A stretch of 64,000 bases of DNA from Aurantibacter_A sp039941195 (GCF_039941195.1 NZ_JBDVFA010000035.1:76237-140236), one strand, 5' to 3'. Positions 29,839 through 39,595 are shown, numbered from the stretch's first letter. Program-made: numbers and translations. The notes: generated by a model from the letters alone, not told the origin.

Positions 29839-31575
29839 ATGGCAGATAAAAAAGTAAGCATATTAAAGGCCTTCAAAACCATTATTTGGCCCAGAAAAAA
29901 TCTTGTCTTTGTTGGCTTGTTATTAATTATTATCAGTAAAGCCGCCAGTTTCGTTACTCCGATAGCATCAAAACATTTAGTAGATGATGTAATTGCAAAT
30001 AAAGATATAGAAATGCTAAAACTACTGGTAACAGGAGTAATACTAGCCATTTTAGTGCAAGCTGTAACCTCATTCTTATTAACTCGTATTTTAAGTGTTC
30101 AAGCTCAGTTTTTAATTTCAGAATTACGAGCCCAAGTACAAAAGAAAGTACTTTCGTTACCTATCCGATTTTTTGACAATACAAAATCTGGAGCATTGGT
30201 CTCGCGAATTATGTCGGATGTTGAAGGGGTTCGAAATTTAATTGGCACTGGGTTAGTTCAATTAGTTGGTGGTACCATTACAGCGATAGTTTCCTTAATT
30301 TTATTGTTAGGCATAAGCCCAACGATGACGCTGTTCACTTTTATTCCATTAGCAATTTTTGCAGTTATCGCTTTAAAAGCCTTTAAAATTATTAGACCTA
30401 TTTTTAGAAACAGAGGAAAAATAAATGCCGAAGTAAAAGGAAGGCTTACTGAAACTTTAGGTGGTATTCGAGTTATAAAAGGATTTAATTCTGAAACTCA
30501 AGAGCATAAAATATTTGAAGAAGGCGTTGATGAACTTTTTCAAAATGTAAAAAAGAGTTTAACAACAACGGCTTTTATGACCAGCTCCTCCACGTTTCTC
30601 ATCGGTATTGCGACTACGGGCGTAATGGGTTATGGTGGTTATAAAATAATACAGGGCGAATTAACCATAGGTGATCTATTGATGTTCACAGTACTTTTAG
30701 GTATTATGGTAGCACCTATCGTTCAGATGAGTAATATTGGCAGCCAACTAACTGAGGCATTAGCCGGTTTAGACCGAACTGAGGAATTAATGAATGAAAT
30801 TTCTGAGGATGAAGAAACAGATCGCTCCATAGAATTAAAGGGGCTCCAGGGAAATATGGCCTTTGATAATGTTTCTTTCTCCTATGAAGAAGATAAAGAA
30901 GTACTGCACGACATTAGTTTTACTGCTAAATCGGGAGAAGTTGTTGCTCTAGTGGGTAGTTCAGGATCAGGAAAAACGACGATTGCTGGATTGGCTGCAA
31001 GTTTTTTAAATCCGCAATCTGGCAAAATAACCATTGATGGTAACGATTTATCAAAAGTTAACCTCAGCAGTTTTCGTCAAAATTTAGGAGTTGTTTTGCA
31101 GGATGATTTCCTTTTTGAAGGCACTATTCGAGAGAATATTCTATTCCCAAGGCCAAACGCATATGAAGAAGAATTACAAAATGCAGTTACCTCGGCATAT
31201 GTTAATGAATTTACTGATCGTTTTGATGATGGCTTAGACACCTTAATTGGTGAGCGGGGCGTTAAGTTATCGGGAGGGCAACGACAACGAATTGCTATTG
31301 CGAGGGCTGTTCTTGCTGATCCTAAAATATTAATTTTAGATGAAGCCACTTCAAATTTAGATACTGAAAGTGAAGCATTAATTCAGAAAAGTTTAGCTGA
31401 ACTCACAAAAGGCAGGACTACTTTCGTTATTGCTCACCGCCTAAGTACAATACGTAAAGCTGATAAAATATTAGTTATTGAAGATGGTAAAATTGCAGAA
31501 AGAGGAACGCATGATGAGCTAATTACAAAAGAAGGCAGATATCATAATTTATTTACCTATCAAGCAAGAATTTAA
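29839..31575 (+). CDS. MsbA-like ABC exporter (fused membrane and ATPase domains)
   Basis: 578-residue half-transporter. Six membrane helices lie in the first ~310 residues. The nucleotide-binding domain has Walker A GSSGSGKTT near residue 373, the Q-loop in VLQDDF, signature LSGGQRQR near 475 and Walker B ILILDEATSNLD. It works as a homodimer exporting lipids or drugs; MsbA-like lipid A flipping is the usual guess for this branch. The start at ATG 29839 is supported by the promoter element at 29810. It is transcribed alone; the next gene starts about 190 bases on. Confidence 0.92.
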   Translation: MADKKVSILKAFKTIIWPRKNLVFVGLLLIIISKAASFVTPIASKHLVDDVIANKDIEMLKLLVTGVILAILVQAVTSFLLTRILSVQAQFLISELRAQVQKKVLSLPIRFFDNTKSGALVSRIMSDVEGVRNLIGTGLVQLVGGTITAIVSLILLLGISPTMTLFTFIPLAIFAVIALKAFKIIRPIFRNRGKINAEVKGRLTETLGGIRVIKGFNSETQEHKIFEEGVDELFQNVKKSLTTTAFMTSSSTFLIGIATTGVMGYGGYKIIQGELTIGDLLMFTVLLGIMVAPIVQMSNIGSQLTEALAGLDRTEELMNEISEDEETDRSIELKGLQGNMAFDNVSFSYEEDKEVLHDISFTAKSGEVVALVGSSGSGKTTIAGLAASFLNPQSGKITIDGNDLSKVNLSSFRQNLGVVLQDDFLFEGTIRENILFPRPNAYEEELQNAVTSAYVNEFTDRFDDGLDTLIGERGVKLSGGQRQRIAIARAVLADPKILILDEATSNLDTESEALIQKSLAELTKGRTTFVIAHRLSTIRKADKILVIEDGKIAERGTHDELITKEGRYHNLFTYQARI

Positions 31576-31763
31576 CATTAATTCTTTATTAAAACCTAAA
31601 ACTTACAACTGACAATCAATATAATTTCACCCCTTAATATATGCTTTTAGCAAAATTGTTAACACCAATTTTCAAAATCATATTTCTTTCTAAGTAAATA
31701 GCCAAATACTTCCGAGTCTAAGCAAAATTTAGCAAGTTCGTTAGAATTAAAATTTATTTAAGC

Positions 31764-34319
31764 TTGGACCAAGATTCTAATATTGCACAGTTAAAGGCTA
31801 TTTTTCCTCAAGGTAAAACCAAAGTATATCCAAAAAATCATGTCATATTTAAGATTCATAAAAAGGTTAAAACCTTTCGATGGATTTTAGCTGGTTTAGT
31901 AAATTATTACATAGAATTAGATGAGCCAGAAAACGACATTTTAGTTTGTCAAATCTCAGAACCTCTTAGTACCTTAGGTGTAGACGGTTTAAACAATCCA
32001 AAAAGATATAATTACAAAGCAGTCACTTCAACTAATGGCGCAACTTTTTTCGAAGTCCCAATCGGGACATTGGAATCATATCTAGCGAAGGATAATGAAA
32101 ATAAATTACTTAAAAACACTGCATCCACATTATATCATCAATTAAAATCTGCTCTTCTAAAACAAACTGAACTTTCACAACCCGCCCTTTCTAAACCCAT
32201 TGAAGATGATAGGGAATTTTATATGTCTCCCGAGACCAATACTGCAGAGATAGTAAAATTAATGCGATGCTCTCCTTTTTTAGATCAATTTTCAGAAAAA
32301 AACCTATCTAAAATTGCCAGTAGCGCTGAACGCCGTGAATACGAACCATACGAGCTGCTCTATGTTCAAGATCGATTCACCAATGGTCTATCTATTTTAA
32401 TAAACGGAGAAGTAAGCATCAAAAGGATTGAAGGTAATATTGAAATTAAACAACGCTCAATAAAAGATCCTGGATTTATTTTTGGTTGGTCGAGCTTTTT
32501 AGGGGATAAGGACATATGTTCGGCGATTACTGTTAAAAAGAGCGCACTATATTTTGTTCCGCACTCCGAACTGAAATCTATGTTTGTTTCTGACAATGCC
32601 TTTGAAAAACAATTTTATAAACAATTACTTTGGTTAATTGGAAATCAAATTAACGCCGCTTTTTTAAGGTATTTAGGTCTTTTAGGAAAACACAATTTAC
32701 AAGCAGTTTTTCATTTAATAGAAAACAACAAATCTAGATTACCATTAACCTCCAAACTACACCAAAGTATACATTTACTAAAGGATGTAAACACCAAAGA
32801 AATAGCTTATGCTGGCTTAAAAAACATTCTGAATACAGGCACTTCATTAGAACGACATATAGCTTCCTTAAGTTTAGAACTTTTAAAAGATGACAATGAA
32901 GAGTTACAATTTATAAAAGGCTTAGAAAATATTTATACCAGTGTAGTTGATAGTACATCTGAATCTACATTAGAAATTAGAAAGGAATGTGCAAATGCGA
33001 CAAAAAATCTATTTCAAAAACAAAATTACCGAATTGATGGATGGGAAAATTTACCTGAAGGCAATGGTCATATTTTTATTTATAACCATTTAGTAAATGA
33101 CACTCATTATACACTGAATAATGATTTTCAAATAACCTTAGATTCTCATTTTATCAGCGCTATGGTGTTACAAGATAAATATGACGATTCTGGGATACGC
33201 ACCATTAGGATAGGTCGTGGCCAAGAATATGGTCATCAAAATTATTATAATAAATTAGGGCATATTAATGTGTATACTAAAGAATCTGAACAATCTTCTA
33301 AGGAGCGAAAAAAAAGATCACGTAGTATATTTTATAACCAAGCTGAAGAATATTTAAAAAAAGGATACAATCTCATAATAAGTCCGGAAGGAACTTCATA
33401 TCGAACTGAAAATTCACCGGGTCCATTTAAATTAGGGAGTTTTAAATTGGCTATGAATATGAATCCACAACCCAAAATTGTACCTATAGTTATAGTCAAC
33501 TTCGATAATAGAATAAAAGACAACCTTTTTTATTGTAAAATACTTCCCTGTTTTAAATTAAAAGAACGCCTGAAACAGCCTGGTAAAGAAGGTCTAATTT
33601 CTTTTGTAAACGATTATCAAAAAGAATATATAGAATACGTAAAAGAAGCTAGAGAAACTGCTGAAAATTTAATGAATAAGGCAACGGATATTACAGATTT
33701 AAGTGACCCGCCTGAAATGTGGTTTAATGAAATTAAAAGATTAAACAAAAGAGTTTCCAAACTAGAAAATCAAAAACAACTTTTCGCTTTTTATGGCAGC
33801 TCTTCCATTCGTTTATGGATTAGTATGAAAAAAGATTTAGCACCATTAAATGTTGTTAATTTAGGCTTTGGGGGTTCTACTTTTCCCTGGTGTATACATT
33901 ATTTTGATAAAATTTTTACTGATGTTCATCCAAATAAAATTGTTCTTTATGCTGGAGAAAATGATTTAAACGAAGGAAGAACACCACAACAAGTGTTAGC
34001 TGATTGCCAAGAACTAGTGAGCTTAATAATTGAAAAATACCCTGATGCCAATTTGGCACTAATAAGCTTAAAACCGAGTATGGAGCGAGAAGCCATGATA
34101 CCTCAAATTATCGAAACCAATTTATTATTGTCTAAATATATTATAGGTGAATTAAAAGCTCAATTTATTAATGTTTTTGCTCCTATGATTACTTCAGAAA
34201 ATAGGCCAAGACCAGAATTATATATGAGTGATGGACTACACTTAAATAAAGAAGGTTATCGTATTTGGAGTGGCACTATTAAAGAGGCACTTTTAATTCC
34301 TGAAACAGATCTTGGTTAA
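31764..34319 (+). CDS. four-module protein: two cNMP-binding-like folds, PlsC-type acyltransferase, SGNH hydrolase
   Basis: 851 residues, TTG start (no ATG in frame before residue ~150). Residues ~10-125 and ~165-290 look like Crp-type cyclic-nucleotide-binding barrels, but the phosphate cassette is degenerate (FGWSSFLGDKDI in place of FGExxxL...R), so nucleotide binding is doubtful. About 430-610 is a glycerolphosphate acyltransferase-like domain: NHLVND for NHX4D, ISPEGTSYR for the FPEGTRS motif, and PKIVPIVIV. About 670-845 is an SGNH hydrolase with YGSSSIR, NLGFGGS, YAGEND and SDGLHLNKEGY. No signal peptide or clear membrane helix. It may acylate and deacylate lipids under control of the sensory folds; inferred. 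Confidence 0.82.
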   Translation: MDQDSNIAQLKAIFPQGKTKVYPKNHVIFKIHKKVKTFRWILAGLVNYYIELDEPENDILVCQISEPLSTLGVDGLNNPKRYNYKAVTSTNGATFFEVPIGTLESYLAKDNENKLLKNTASTLYHQLKSALLKQTELSQPALSKPIEDDREFYMSPETNTAEIVKLMRCSPFLDQFSEKNLSKIASSAERREYEPYELLYVQDRFTNGLSILINGEVSIKRIEGNIEIKQRSIKDPGFIFGWSSFLGDKDICSAITVKKSALYFVPHSELKSMFVSDNAFEKQFYKQLLWLIGNQINAAFLRYLGLLGKHNLQAVFHLIENNKSRLPLTSKLHQSIHLLKDVNTKEIAYAGLKNILNTGTSLERHIASLSLELLKDDNEELQFIKGLENIYTSVVDSTSESTLEIRKECANATKNLFQKQNYRIDGWENLPEGNGHIFIYNHLVNDTHYTLNNDFQITLDSHFISAMVLQDKYDDSGIRTIRIGRGQEYGHQNYYNKLGHINVYTKESEQSSKERKKRSRSIFYNQAEEYLKKGYNLIISPEGTSYRTENSPGPFKLGSFKLAMNMNPQPKIVPIVIVNFDNRIKDNLFYCKILPCFKLKERLKQPGKEGLISFVNDYQKEYIEYVKEARETAENLMNKATDITDLSDPPEMWFNEIKRLNKRVSKLENQKQLFAFYGSSSIRLWISMKKDLAPLNVVNLGFGGSTFPWCIHYFDKIFTDVHPNKIVLYAGENDLNEGRTPQQVLADCQELVSLIIEKYPDANLALISLKPSMEREAMIPQIIETNLLLSKYIIGELKAQFINVFAPMITSENRPRPELYMSDGLHLNKEGYRIWSGTIKEALLIPETDLG

Positions 34320-34374
34320 ATTAAACAGGTTGGTAAAAAATAGTGAAAAAACCTCCTATTATTCTTAGCCTTAA

Positions 34375-34704
34375 TTACGATTCTGGGGCTAACTCAACTT
34401 CTAATCCTTCCAAATCTTCAGTCATATGAATTTGGCAACCTAATCTTGAATTATCTTCAACATTAAAAGCCTCTGCTAACATAGCATCCTCATCATCAGA
34501 TTTTTCTGGCAACTCGTGATTTGATGTCACATAACACTGGCAAGATGCACACATGGCCATGCCTCCACAAATACCGATAGTGCCTTCTGGTGCTAATTCA
34601 TAAGAACGAACAATTTCCATGAGGTTCATATTCATATCTGTTGGTGCGTCAACCTCATGAGTAACACCATCTCTGTCGGTTATTTTAATTTTAATATCTG
34701 ACAT
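34375..34704 (-). CDS. [2Fe-2S] ferredoxin, adrenodoxin type
   Basis: 109 residues with the four cluster ligands Cys46, Cys52, Cys55 and Cys90 (CGGMAMCASC, then LGCQIH), the pattern of adrenodoxin-type ferredoxins used in Fe-S assembly and P450 systems. It is the last gene of the mrp-nfu-FNR-ferredoxin run, 44 bases after the reductase, which is its obvious electron donor. It is highly acidic, as usual for this family. Confidence 0.92.
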   Translation of the reverse strand: MSDIKIKITDRDGVTHEVDAPTDMNMNLMEIVRSYELAPEGTIGICGGMAMCASCQCYVTSNHELPEKSDDEDAMLAEAFNVEDNSRLGCQIHMTEDLEGLEVELAPES

Positions 34705-34748
34705 TATATTCGGTCGGTTATCTAATTTATAAACTTTTCAATTATGTA

Positions 34749-35810
34749 TTATTCAATCGCTTTCACTACGGCTTTTGGTGCTTCTTTTTTAGACCCATCA
34801 AAACCAGTAACACCGCCAACGGTTGTATACTTCATCACATATTTCTTATCCGGAAATATACGTTGATATGCACTTTGACACATTAATGTTGCTTCATGAA
34901 AGCCACATAAAATCAGTTTCAATTTACCAGGATACGTATTTACATCTCCAATTGCATAAATACCAGGAATATTAGTTTGATAATCCAAGGTGTTATCAAC
35001 TTTGATTGCATTCTTTTCAATATCGAGCCCCCAGTCAGCAATAGGACCAAGTTTTGGTGAAAGACCAAATAAAGGAATAAAGTTATCTACTTCTAATTCA
35101 ATTTCTTCACCTGCATCGCCAGATTTTCGAATGGTAACTGCTTCCAAGGCATCTCCACCTTTTAATCCAATGATTTCAGCAGGAGTAATTAGATTAATTT
35201 TACCTTCATTTTTAAGATGTTGAACTTTTTCTACAGAATCTAAGGCACCACGAAATTCGTTTCTTCTATGCACTAAAGTTACTTCAGAAGCAACATCAGC
35301 TAAAAAGATACTCCAATCTAATGCTGAATCACCACCGCCGGCAATAACAACTTTCTTATCACGATAAACTTCTGGATCCTTAATAATGTAAGCTATTCCA
35401 TTATCCTCAAATTTCTCAATATCTTCAAGTAATGGTTTTCTAGGTTCAAAACTTCCAAGTCCACCAGCAATGGCTACTATTGGAGCTTGATGTTTAGTAC
35501 CTCTATTGGTTGTAACAACAAAAGTACCATCCTCTAGTTTCTCAATGGTTTCTGCTCTTTCACCCAATGTAAACCCGGGTTGAAAAGCTTTTATCTGCTC
35601 CATTAAATTATCAACCAATTCGCCAGCAAGAACTTCAGGGAAGCCCGGTATGTCGTAGATTGGTTTCTTAGGATAGATTTCGGAACATTGTCCTCCTGCT
35701 TGTGGCAAAGCGTCAATAAGATGACATTTTAATTTTAATAGTCCTGCTTCAAAAACGGCAAAAAGTCCAGTCGGACCAGCGCCGATTATCAAAATATCTG
35801 TTTTAATCAT
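34749..35810 (-). CDS. ferredoxin--NADP(+) reductase, thioredoxin-reductase-like type
   Basis: 353 residues, two Rossmann folds. The FAD site is IIGAGPTGLFA near residue 6 and the NADP site VVIAGGGDSALDW near residue 160. The C-terminal FAD motif is IYAIGDVNTYPGK. The thioredoxin-reductase CxxC disulfide is absent, which marks the TrxR-like ferredoxin reductases (YumC type). It passes electrons between NADPH and the ferredoxin encoded next. Confidence 0.9.
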   Translation of the reverse strand: MIKTDILIIGAGPTGLFAVFEAGLLKLKCHLIDALPQAGGQCSEIYPKKPIYDIPGFPEVLAGELVDNLMEQIKAFQPGFTLGERAETIEKLEDGTFVVTTNRGTKHQAPIVAIAGGLGSFEPRKPLLEDIEKFEDNGIAYIIKDPEVYRDKKVVIAGGGDSALDWSIFLADVASEVTLVHRRNEFRGALDSVEKVQHLKNEGKINLITPAEIIGLKGGDALEAVTIRKSGDAGEEIELEVDNFIPLFGLSPKLGPIADWGLDIEKNAIKVDNTLDYQTNIPGIYAIGDVNTYPGKLKLILCGFHEATLMCQSAYQRIFPDKKYVMKYTTVGGVTGFDGSKKEAPKAVVKAIE

Positions 35811-35881
35811 TTAGAAATACATTAAATAAGGGTAAAAAATAGTTTGGTATATTGGAAAGACACATGATAAAAATAAGAAGT

Positions 35882-36121
35882 TTATTCGATATTAATAACC
35901 TCTTCAATTTGTGGTGCATATTTTTTAATTGTCATTTCAACACCACTTTTTAAAGTCATTTGATTGACCGAACAACCAACACAAGCACCCTCAAGTTTAA
36001 CCTTTACAGAATTCTCATTATCAATTGAAATCAATGAAATATCACCGCCATCACTTTGCAAGAAAGGCCTAATTTCTTCTAGCGCCTTTTCTACGTTTAA
36101 TTTTAATTCTTCAGGTGTCAT
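35882..36121 (-). CDS. NifU-like Fe-S cluster carrier (Nfu)
   Basis: 79 residues, a stand-alone NifU C-terminal domain. It starts EKALEEIRPFLQSDGGDISL and has the cluster-binding pair Cys47 and Cys50 in CVGC. It carries Fe4S4 clusters to target proteins. It starts one base after the end of mrp, so the two are translated from one message. Confidence 0.92.
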   Translation of the reverse strand: MTPEELKLNVEKALEEIRPFLQSDGGDISLISIDNENSVKVKLEGACVGCSVNQMTLKSGVEMTIKKYAPQIEEVINIE

Positions 36122-36122
36122 A

Positions 36123-37265
36123 TTATTTTTTCTTAACAGCAGAACAACCCGCCATTGTTGTTATTTTAATTGCTTCTGTTGGAGGTAGACTTTTATTTCT
36201 ACTTACAACTTCTTGAACTACGCTTTTGGTCAATTCTTCAAATGCGCTTTCAATAGGAGTATTTGTTTGCATAGCTGCTGGTCTACCAACATCTCCTGCT
36301 TCACGTATACTTTGTACTAATGGAATTTCTCCTAAAAAAGGCACCTCTAAATCCTCAGCTAAATGCTTAGCACCTTCTTTTCCAAAGATATAATATTTGT
36401 TCTCTGGTAATTCAGCAGGGGTAAAATACGCCATATTCTCAACAATACCCAATACTGGAACATTTATAGATTCTTGTTGAAACATTGCTACTCCTTTTTT
36501 TGCATCTGCCAATGCCACTTCTTGTGGTGTACTTACTACCAATGCACCAGTTATTGGCATAGCTTGCATAATACTTAAATGAATATCTCCCGTACCGGGT
36601 GGTAAATCAATTAGCATAAAATCTATTTCACCCCAATGCGCATCAAAAATCATTTGATTTAATGCTTTAGAAGCCATTGGGCCACGCCAAATTACCGCTT
36701 GATTAGGTTCTGTAAAAAATCCTATGGAAAGTAATTTTACTCCATAACTCTCTACTGGTTTCATTTTTGATTTACCATCAATATTTACCGCTAAAGGTTT
36801 TTCGTGGGTAACATCGAACATAATAGGCATAGAAGGTCCATAAATATCGGCATCTAATAAACCAACTTTAAATCCCATTTTTGCTAATGTAACTGCAAGG
36901 TTAGCAGTCACTGTAGATTTACCAACCCCCCCTTTACCTGAGGCTACTGCAATAATATTTTGAACACCTGGTAATGGCTTCCCTTTTATTTCATTGGTTT
37001 TTGGCTTTGCAGGAGGAGCCTCAACTTTAATATTGATTTTAATTTTTGCTTTTTCGTAAACTTCTTTATGGATGATTTTTAAAATCTCAACCTCAGTTTT
37101 TTTACGAGCTTGTAGGCTAGGGTTATTTATGGTAATATCCACCTCAACCTCATCACCAAAAATTTGTATATTTTTTACAGCGCCACTTTCAACCATATTA
37201 CGGCCTTCACCTGGTACTGTAATATGCTCCAATGCCTTTAAAACGGCTTTCTTCTCAATCTTCAT
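36123..37265 (-). CDS. mrp: Mrp/ApbC/NBP35-type Fe-S cluster carrier ATPase
   Basis: 380 residues. The N-terminal MIP18/DUF59 domain spans about 1-95. The ParA-like P-loop ATPase follows, with the deviant Walker A SGKGGVGKST near residue 109 and the A' motif LLDADIYGPS. It assembles and transfers Fe-S clusters as a dimer. The C-terminal CxxC pair usual in eukaryotic NBP35 is absent here (only one Cys, in AGCSA near the end), as in many bacterial Mrp proteins. First gene of the Fe-S operon; a -7 element lies just upstream. Confidence 0.9.
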   Translation of the reverse strand: MKIEKKAVLKALEHITVPGEGRNMVESGAVKNIQIFGDEVEVDITINNPSLQARKKTEVEILKIIHKEVYEKAKIKINIKVEAPPAKPKTNEIKGKPLPGVQNIIAVASGKGGVGKSTVTANLAVTLAKMGFKVGLLDADIYGPSMPIMFDVTHEKPLAVNIDGKSKMKPVESYGVKLLSIGFFTEPNQAVIWRGPMASKALNQMIFDAHWGEIDFMLIDLPPGTGDIHLSIMQAMPITGALVVSTPQEVALADAKKGVAMFQQESINVPVLGIVENMAYFTPAELPENKYYIFGKEGAKHLAEDLEVPFLGEIPLVQSIREAGDVGRPAAMQTNTPIESAFEELTKSVVQEVVSRNKSLPPTEAIKITTMAGCSAVKKK

Positions 37266-37287
37266 TATATAAAATCATTCTAAACAA

Positions 37288-37295
37288 CAAAGATA
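37288..37295 (-). promoter_or_regulatory. -7 element TATCTTTG for the mrp operon
   Basis: Exact TAnnTTTG on the minus strand, 22 bases before the mrp ATG. It would drive the four-gene Fe-S operon. Confidence 0.45.
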
Positions 37296-37390
37296 CGTTA
37301 TAGGGATGAGAAGATAAAGATTTCGAATTTAAAAGTAATGCTTAGAAATAGTTCGCAGATTATTGTAAAAAGGTAATTTAAAGTGTTTTA

Positions 37391-37777
37391 TTAAGCTCTG
37401 ATTTGATTTTCTACTTCCATCCAATGTTGCGCTTCATACATGGTATCAAAAATCCTTAAAGGAACAAGAGAAAATATTTCCTCGTACTTTATGGTCTTTT
37501 TTGTTTCCTCATTTGGTGCTACCATTGCAAAGGAACTTACATCAGAATAAAAAGGACAATGCATATAAGCGATAATATTAATGGTATAATTTGCAGTTCT
37601 GTCAAAAATATACCCATATTTTTTTTGACCATAAAATTCTCGATACACCTCATGTAAGGATATCACTTTTGCAGTATCTACTATTGTATGGTCCTTAATT
37701 TTACATACAACATAGGTTTCGTAAAAATAAATTTTGGCAAAATTCAGTTCTAATTCACGGATAGGAGCTAGGACCAT
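37391..37777 (-). CDS. conserved hypothetical protein, possible STAS/SpoIIAA-like fold
   Basis: 128 residues, soluble. The pattern of strands and the closing IFDTMYEAQHWMEVE helix resemble the SpoIIAA-like (STAS-related) proteins of Bacteroidota, but no diagnostic residue can be pointed to. It has no signal peptide, no metal or nucleotide motif, and stands alone between the Fe-S operon and the trmB operon. Confidence 0.7.
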   Translation of the reverse strand: MVLAPIRELELNFAKIYFYETYVVCKIKDHTIVDTAKVISLHEVYREFYGQKKYGYIFDRTANYTINIIAYMHCPFYSDVSSFAMVAPNEETKKTIKYEEIFSLVPLRIFDTMYEAQHWMEVENQIRA

Positions 37778-37905
37778 AATATCTTAAATTATAATTTTAT
37801 AAGAAAAGTACTACTTTTTTATGAGAAAACATACAATGCCTGAGCAAAAAAATGTACTTACTCGCTCATTTTTAATTAAATAACATTTTTTTAAGCAACG
37901 AAGAA

Positions 37906-38259
37906 TTATTCTAATTCTTTACTAGGGTCCCAAAAATAGGTTTCCAAATTTTGAATTTGGTTCTCAATAACTACAACACCTTCACTCTCTAAAAGTTGTT
38001 GCATAAGGTTTGTGCCTTCAAAATGATGTTTACCCGTTAAAAGTCCTTTTCTATTTACAACCCTATGTGCTGGCACATCGTTAGTTTCTTTCTTAGCATT
38101 AGATGAGTTAACACCATTCATTGCCCAACCCACCATTCGAGCACTTCTAGCGGCACCTAAATACGTAGCTATTGCTCCATAAGATGTTACTCGGCCATAA
38201 GGTATCTGCCTTGCCACCTCGTATACTCTTTGAAAAAAGTTTTTATTTTCTAATTTCAA
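37906..38259 (-). CDS. alkyltransferase-like DNA-binding protein (Atl)
   Basis: 117 residues with the MGMT fold: YEVARQIPYGRVTSYGAIA for the recognition helix region, then SARMVGWAMN. The methyl-acceptor motif PCHR is PAHR (Ala64), so it cannot accept alkyl groups. This is the hallmark of Atl proteins, which bind O6-alkylguanine and flag it for nucleotide excision repair. It starts three bases after the lysE-like gene ends, as third gene of the trmB operon. Confidence 0.88.
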   Translation of the reverse strand: MKLENKNFFQRVYEVARQIPYGRVTSYGAIATYLGAARSARMVGWAMNGVNSSNAKKETNDVPAHRVVNRKGLLTGKHHFEGTNLMQQLLESEGVVVIENQIQNLETYFWDPSKELE

Positions 38260-38262
38260 AAC

Positions 38263-38889
38263 TTATCTAAGAATTCTAATTAAAGTAAAAATCAACAATA
38301 CAACCATCAAAATACTAAGAATGTAATTTGAATTTTTTGAAAATCGCTGATTCTTATTTTCCAATTTGTTAAAATAAATAGTGTACATATATAGCACGGT
38401 AAATGTTCCACAACCAGCGGCTAGCACAAATATTAAAATATCCCAAACTTGAAATTTTATCCACCCTGATGCATTCCACATTACATTTAAACCACTATAA
38501 TACGGTATGGTTAGCAAATTTAATGCAGCAAGACCCATCCCTTTGAAATAACTATTTCGTTTACTCACTTTTACTAATCTCACATCTTCTTGTTTATTTT
38601 TTCTTGCTGCGATAAAAAAATAAACTGCAAAAACAGCAAAAACTACAACTGCTATTTTTAGTAACAATTCCGAAACTTCGGGATTATTATGTAAAAAATT
38701 CGAAATCCAAACAGCAATTAACGCTTGAATTAAAATTGTAGTAGAAATACCTAAGCTAAAAACAATTCCATTTAATTTACCCTTAGTTACACTAACCTTA
38801 GCGGCATTCATATTTAACAATCCTGGTGGAACGGTTGCCATGAAAGCTGCTGAAAAAGTAGCAAAAAAAAGAATCAACAAATGCGTCAT
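38263..38889 (-). CDS. LysE/RhtB-type transporter
   Basis: 208 residues, about six membrane helices. The N-terminal pattern (FSAAFMATVPPGLLNMNAA) is that of the LysE family of amino-acid and metabolite exporters. Its ATG overlaps the trmB stop (TAATG), so translation is coupled. The substrate is not predictable. Confidence 0.85.
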   Translation of the reverse strand: MTHLLILFFATFSAAFMATVPPGLLNMNAAKVSVTKGKLNGIVFSLGISTTILIQALIAVWISNFLHNNPEVSELLLKIAVVVFAVFAVYFFIAARKNKQEDVRLVKVSKRNSYFKGMGLAALNLLTIPYYSGLNVMWNASGWIKFQVWDILIFVLAAGCGTFTVLYMYTIYFNKLENKNQRFSKNSNYILSILMVVLLIFTLIRILR

Positions 38890-39566
38890 TAGTTTGGCGG
38901 TATACGAAATTGTATATAGGTTATTGGCTTGTTTTTTTCAAGGTACTGATTTTCATAGAAAGTTTGAATTTCTAAAACTTCTTTCGGGCTACCTTCATTT
39001 TTGTACACGTCATGATTGGCATAAACAATTTCAACACCAAGTCCGTGAAGCAACCCTAAAGTGTAACCGTGCATAAACTCACTATCTGTTTTTAGGTGCA
39101 CTAAGCCATCTTTTTTTAAGATTCTCTGGTAGCGCTCTAAAAACTCACTATTTGTTAAACGATGCTTAGTCCGCTTATACTTTATTTGAGGATCAGGAAA
39201 AGTTATCCAAATTTCAGAAACTTCATTTTCAGCGAATATCTCATCTATTAATTCAATCTGAGTTCTTAAAAAAGCAACATTACTCAGGTTATCTTCTAAA
39301 GCCGTTTTCGCACCCCGCCATAAGCGAGCTCCTTTTATGTCAACTCCTATATAATTAATATTAGCATTTCGCTTTGCCAATTCAACAGTATACTCACCTT
39401 TGCCACAACCCAGTTCCAAAACAATCGGATTATCATTCTTAAAATGTTTCCCCCAATTACCTTTCATTTTAAAACGGCCATTCGAAATTTCTTCCCGATT
39501 TGGTTGAAAGACATTATTGAATTGCTCGTTATCCTTAAATCTTCTTAATTTATTTTTACTGCCCAC
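38889..39566 (-). CDS. trmB: tRNA (guanine-N7-)-methyltransferase
   Basis: 225 residues. The SAM-binding motif LELGCGKGEYTVELA is near residue 53, and the TrmB signature WITFPDPQIKYKRTKHRL near residue 120. It methylates G46 of tRNA. The start is GTG, since an in-frame TAA lies seven to nine bases upstream. First gene of a trmB-lysE-atl operon. Confidence 0.95.
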   Translation of the reverse strand: MGSKNKLRRFKDNEQFNNVFQPNREEISNGRFKMKGNWGKHFKNDNPIVLELGCGKGEYTVELAKRNANINYIGVDIKGARLWRGAKTALEDNLSNVAFLRTQIELIDEIFAENEVSEIWITFPDPQIKYKRTKHRLTNSEFLERYQRILKKDGLVHLKTDSEFMHGYTLGLLHGLGVEIVYANHDVYKNEGSPKEVLEIQTFYENQYLEKNKPITYIQFRIPPN

Positions 39567-39595
39567 ACTAAATTAAACTCGTTAAATATTTTGAG

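Noticed and set aside
29760..30050. Minus-strand frame opposite the start of the ABC exporter
   Set aside because: It lies antisense to membrane-helix codons and across the promoter; no homology recognised.
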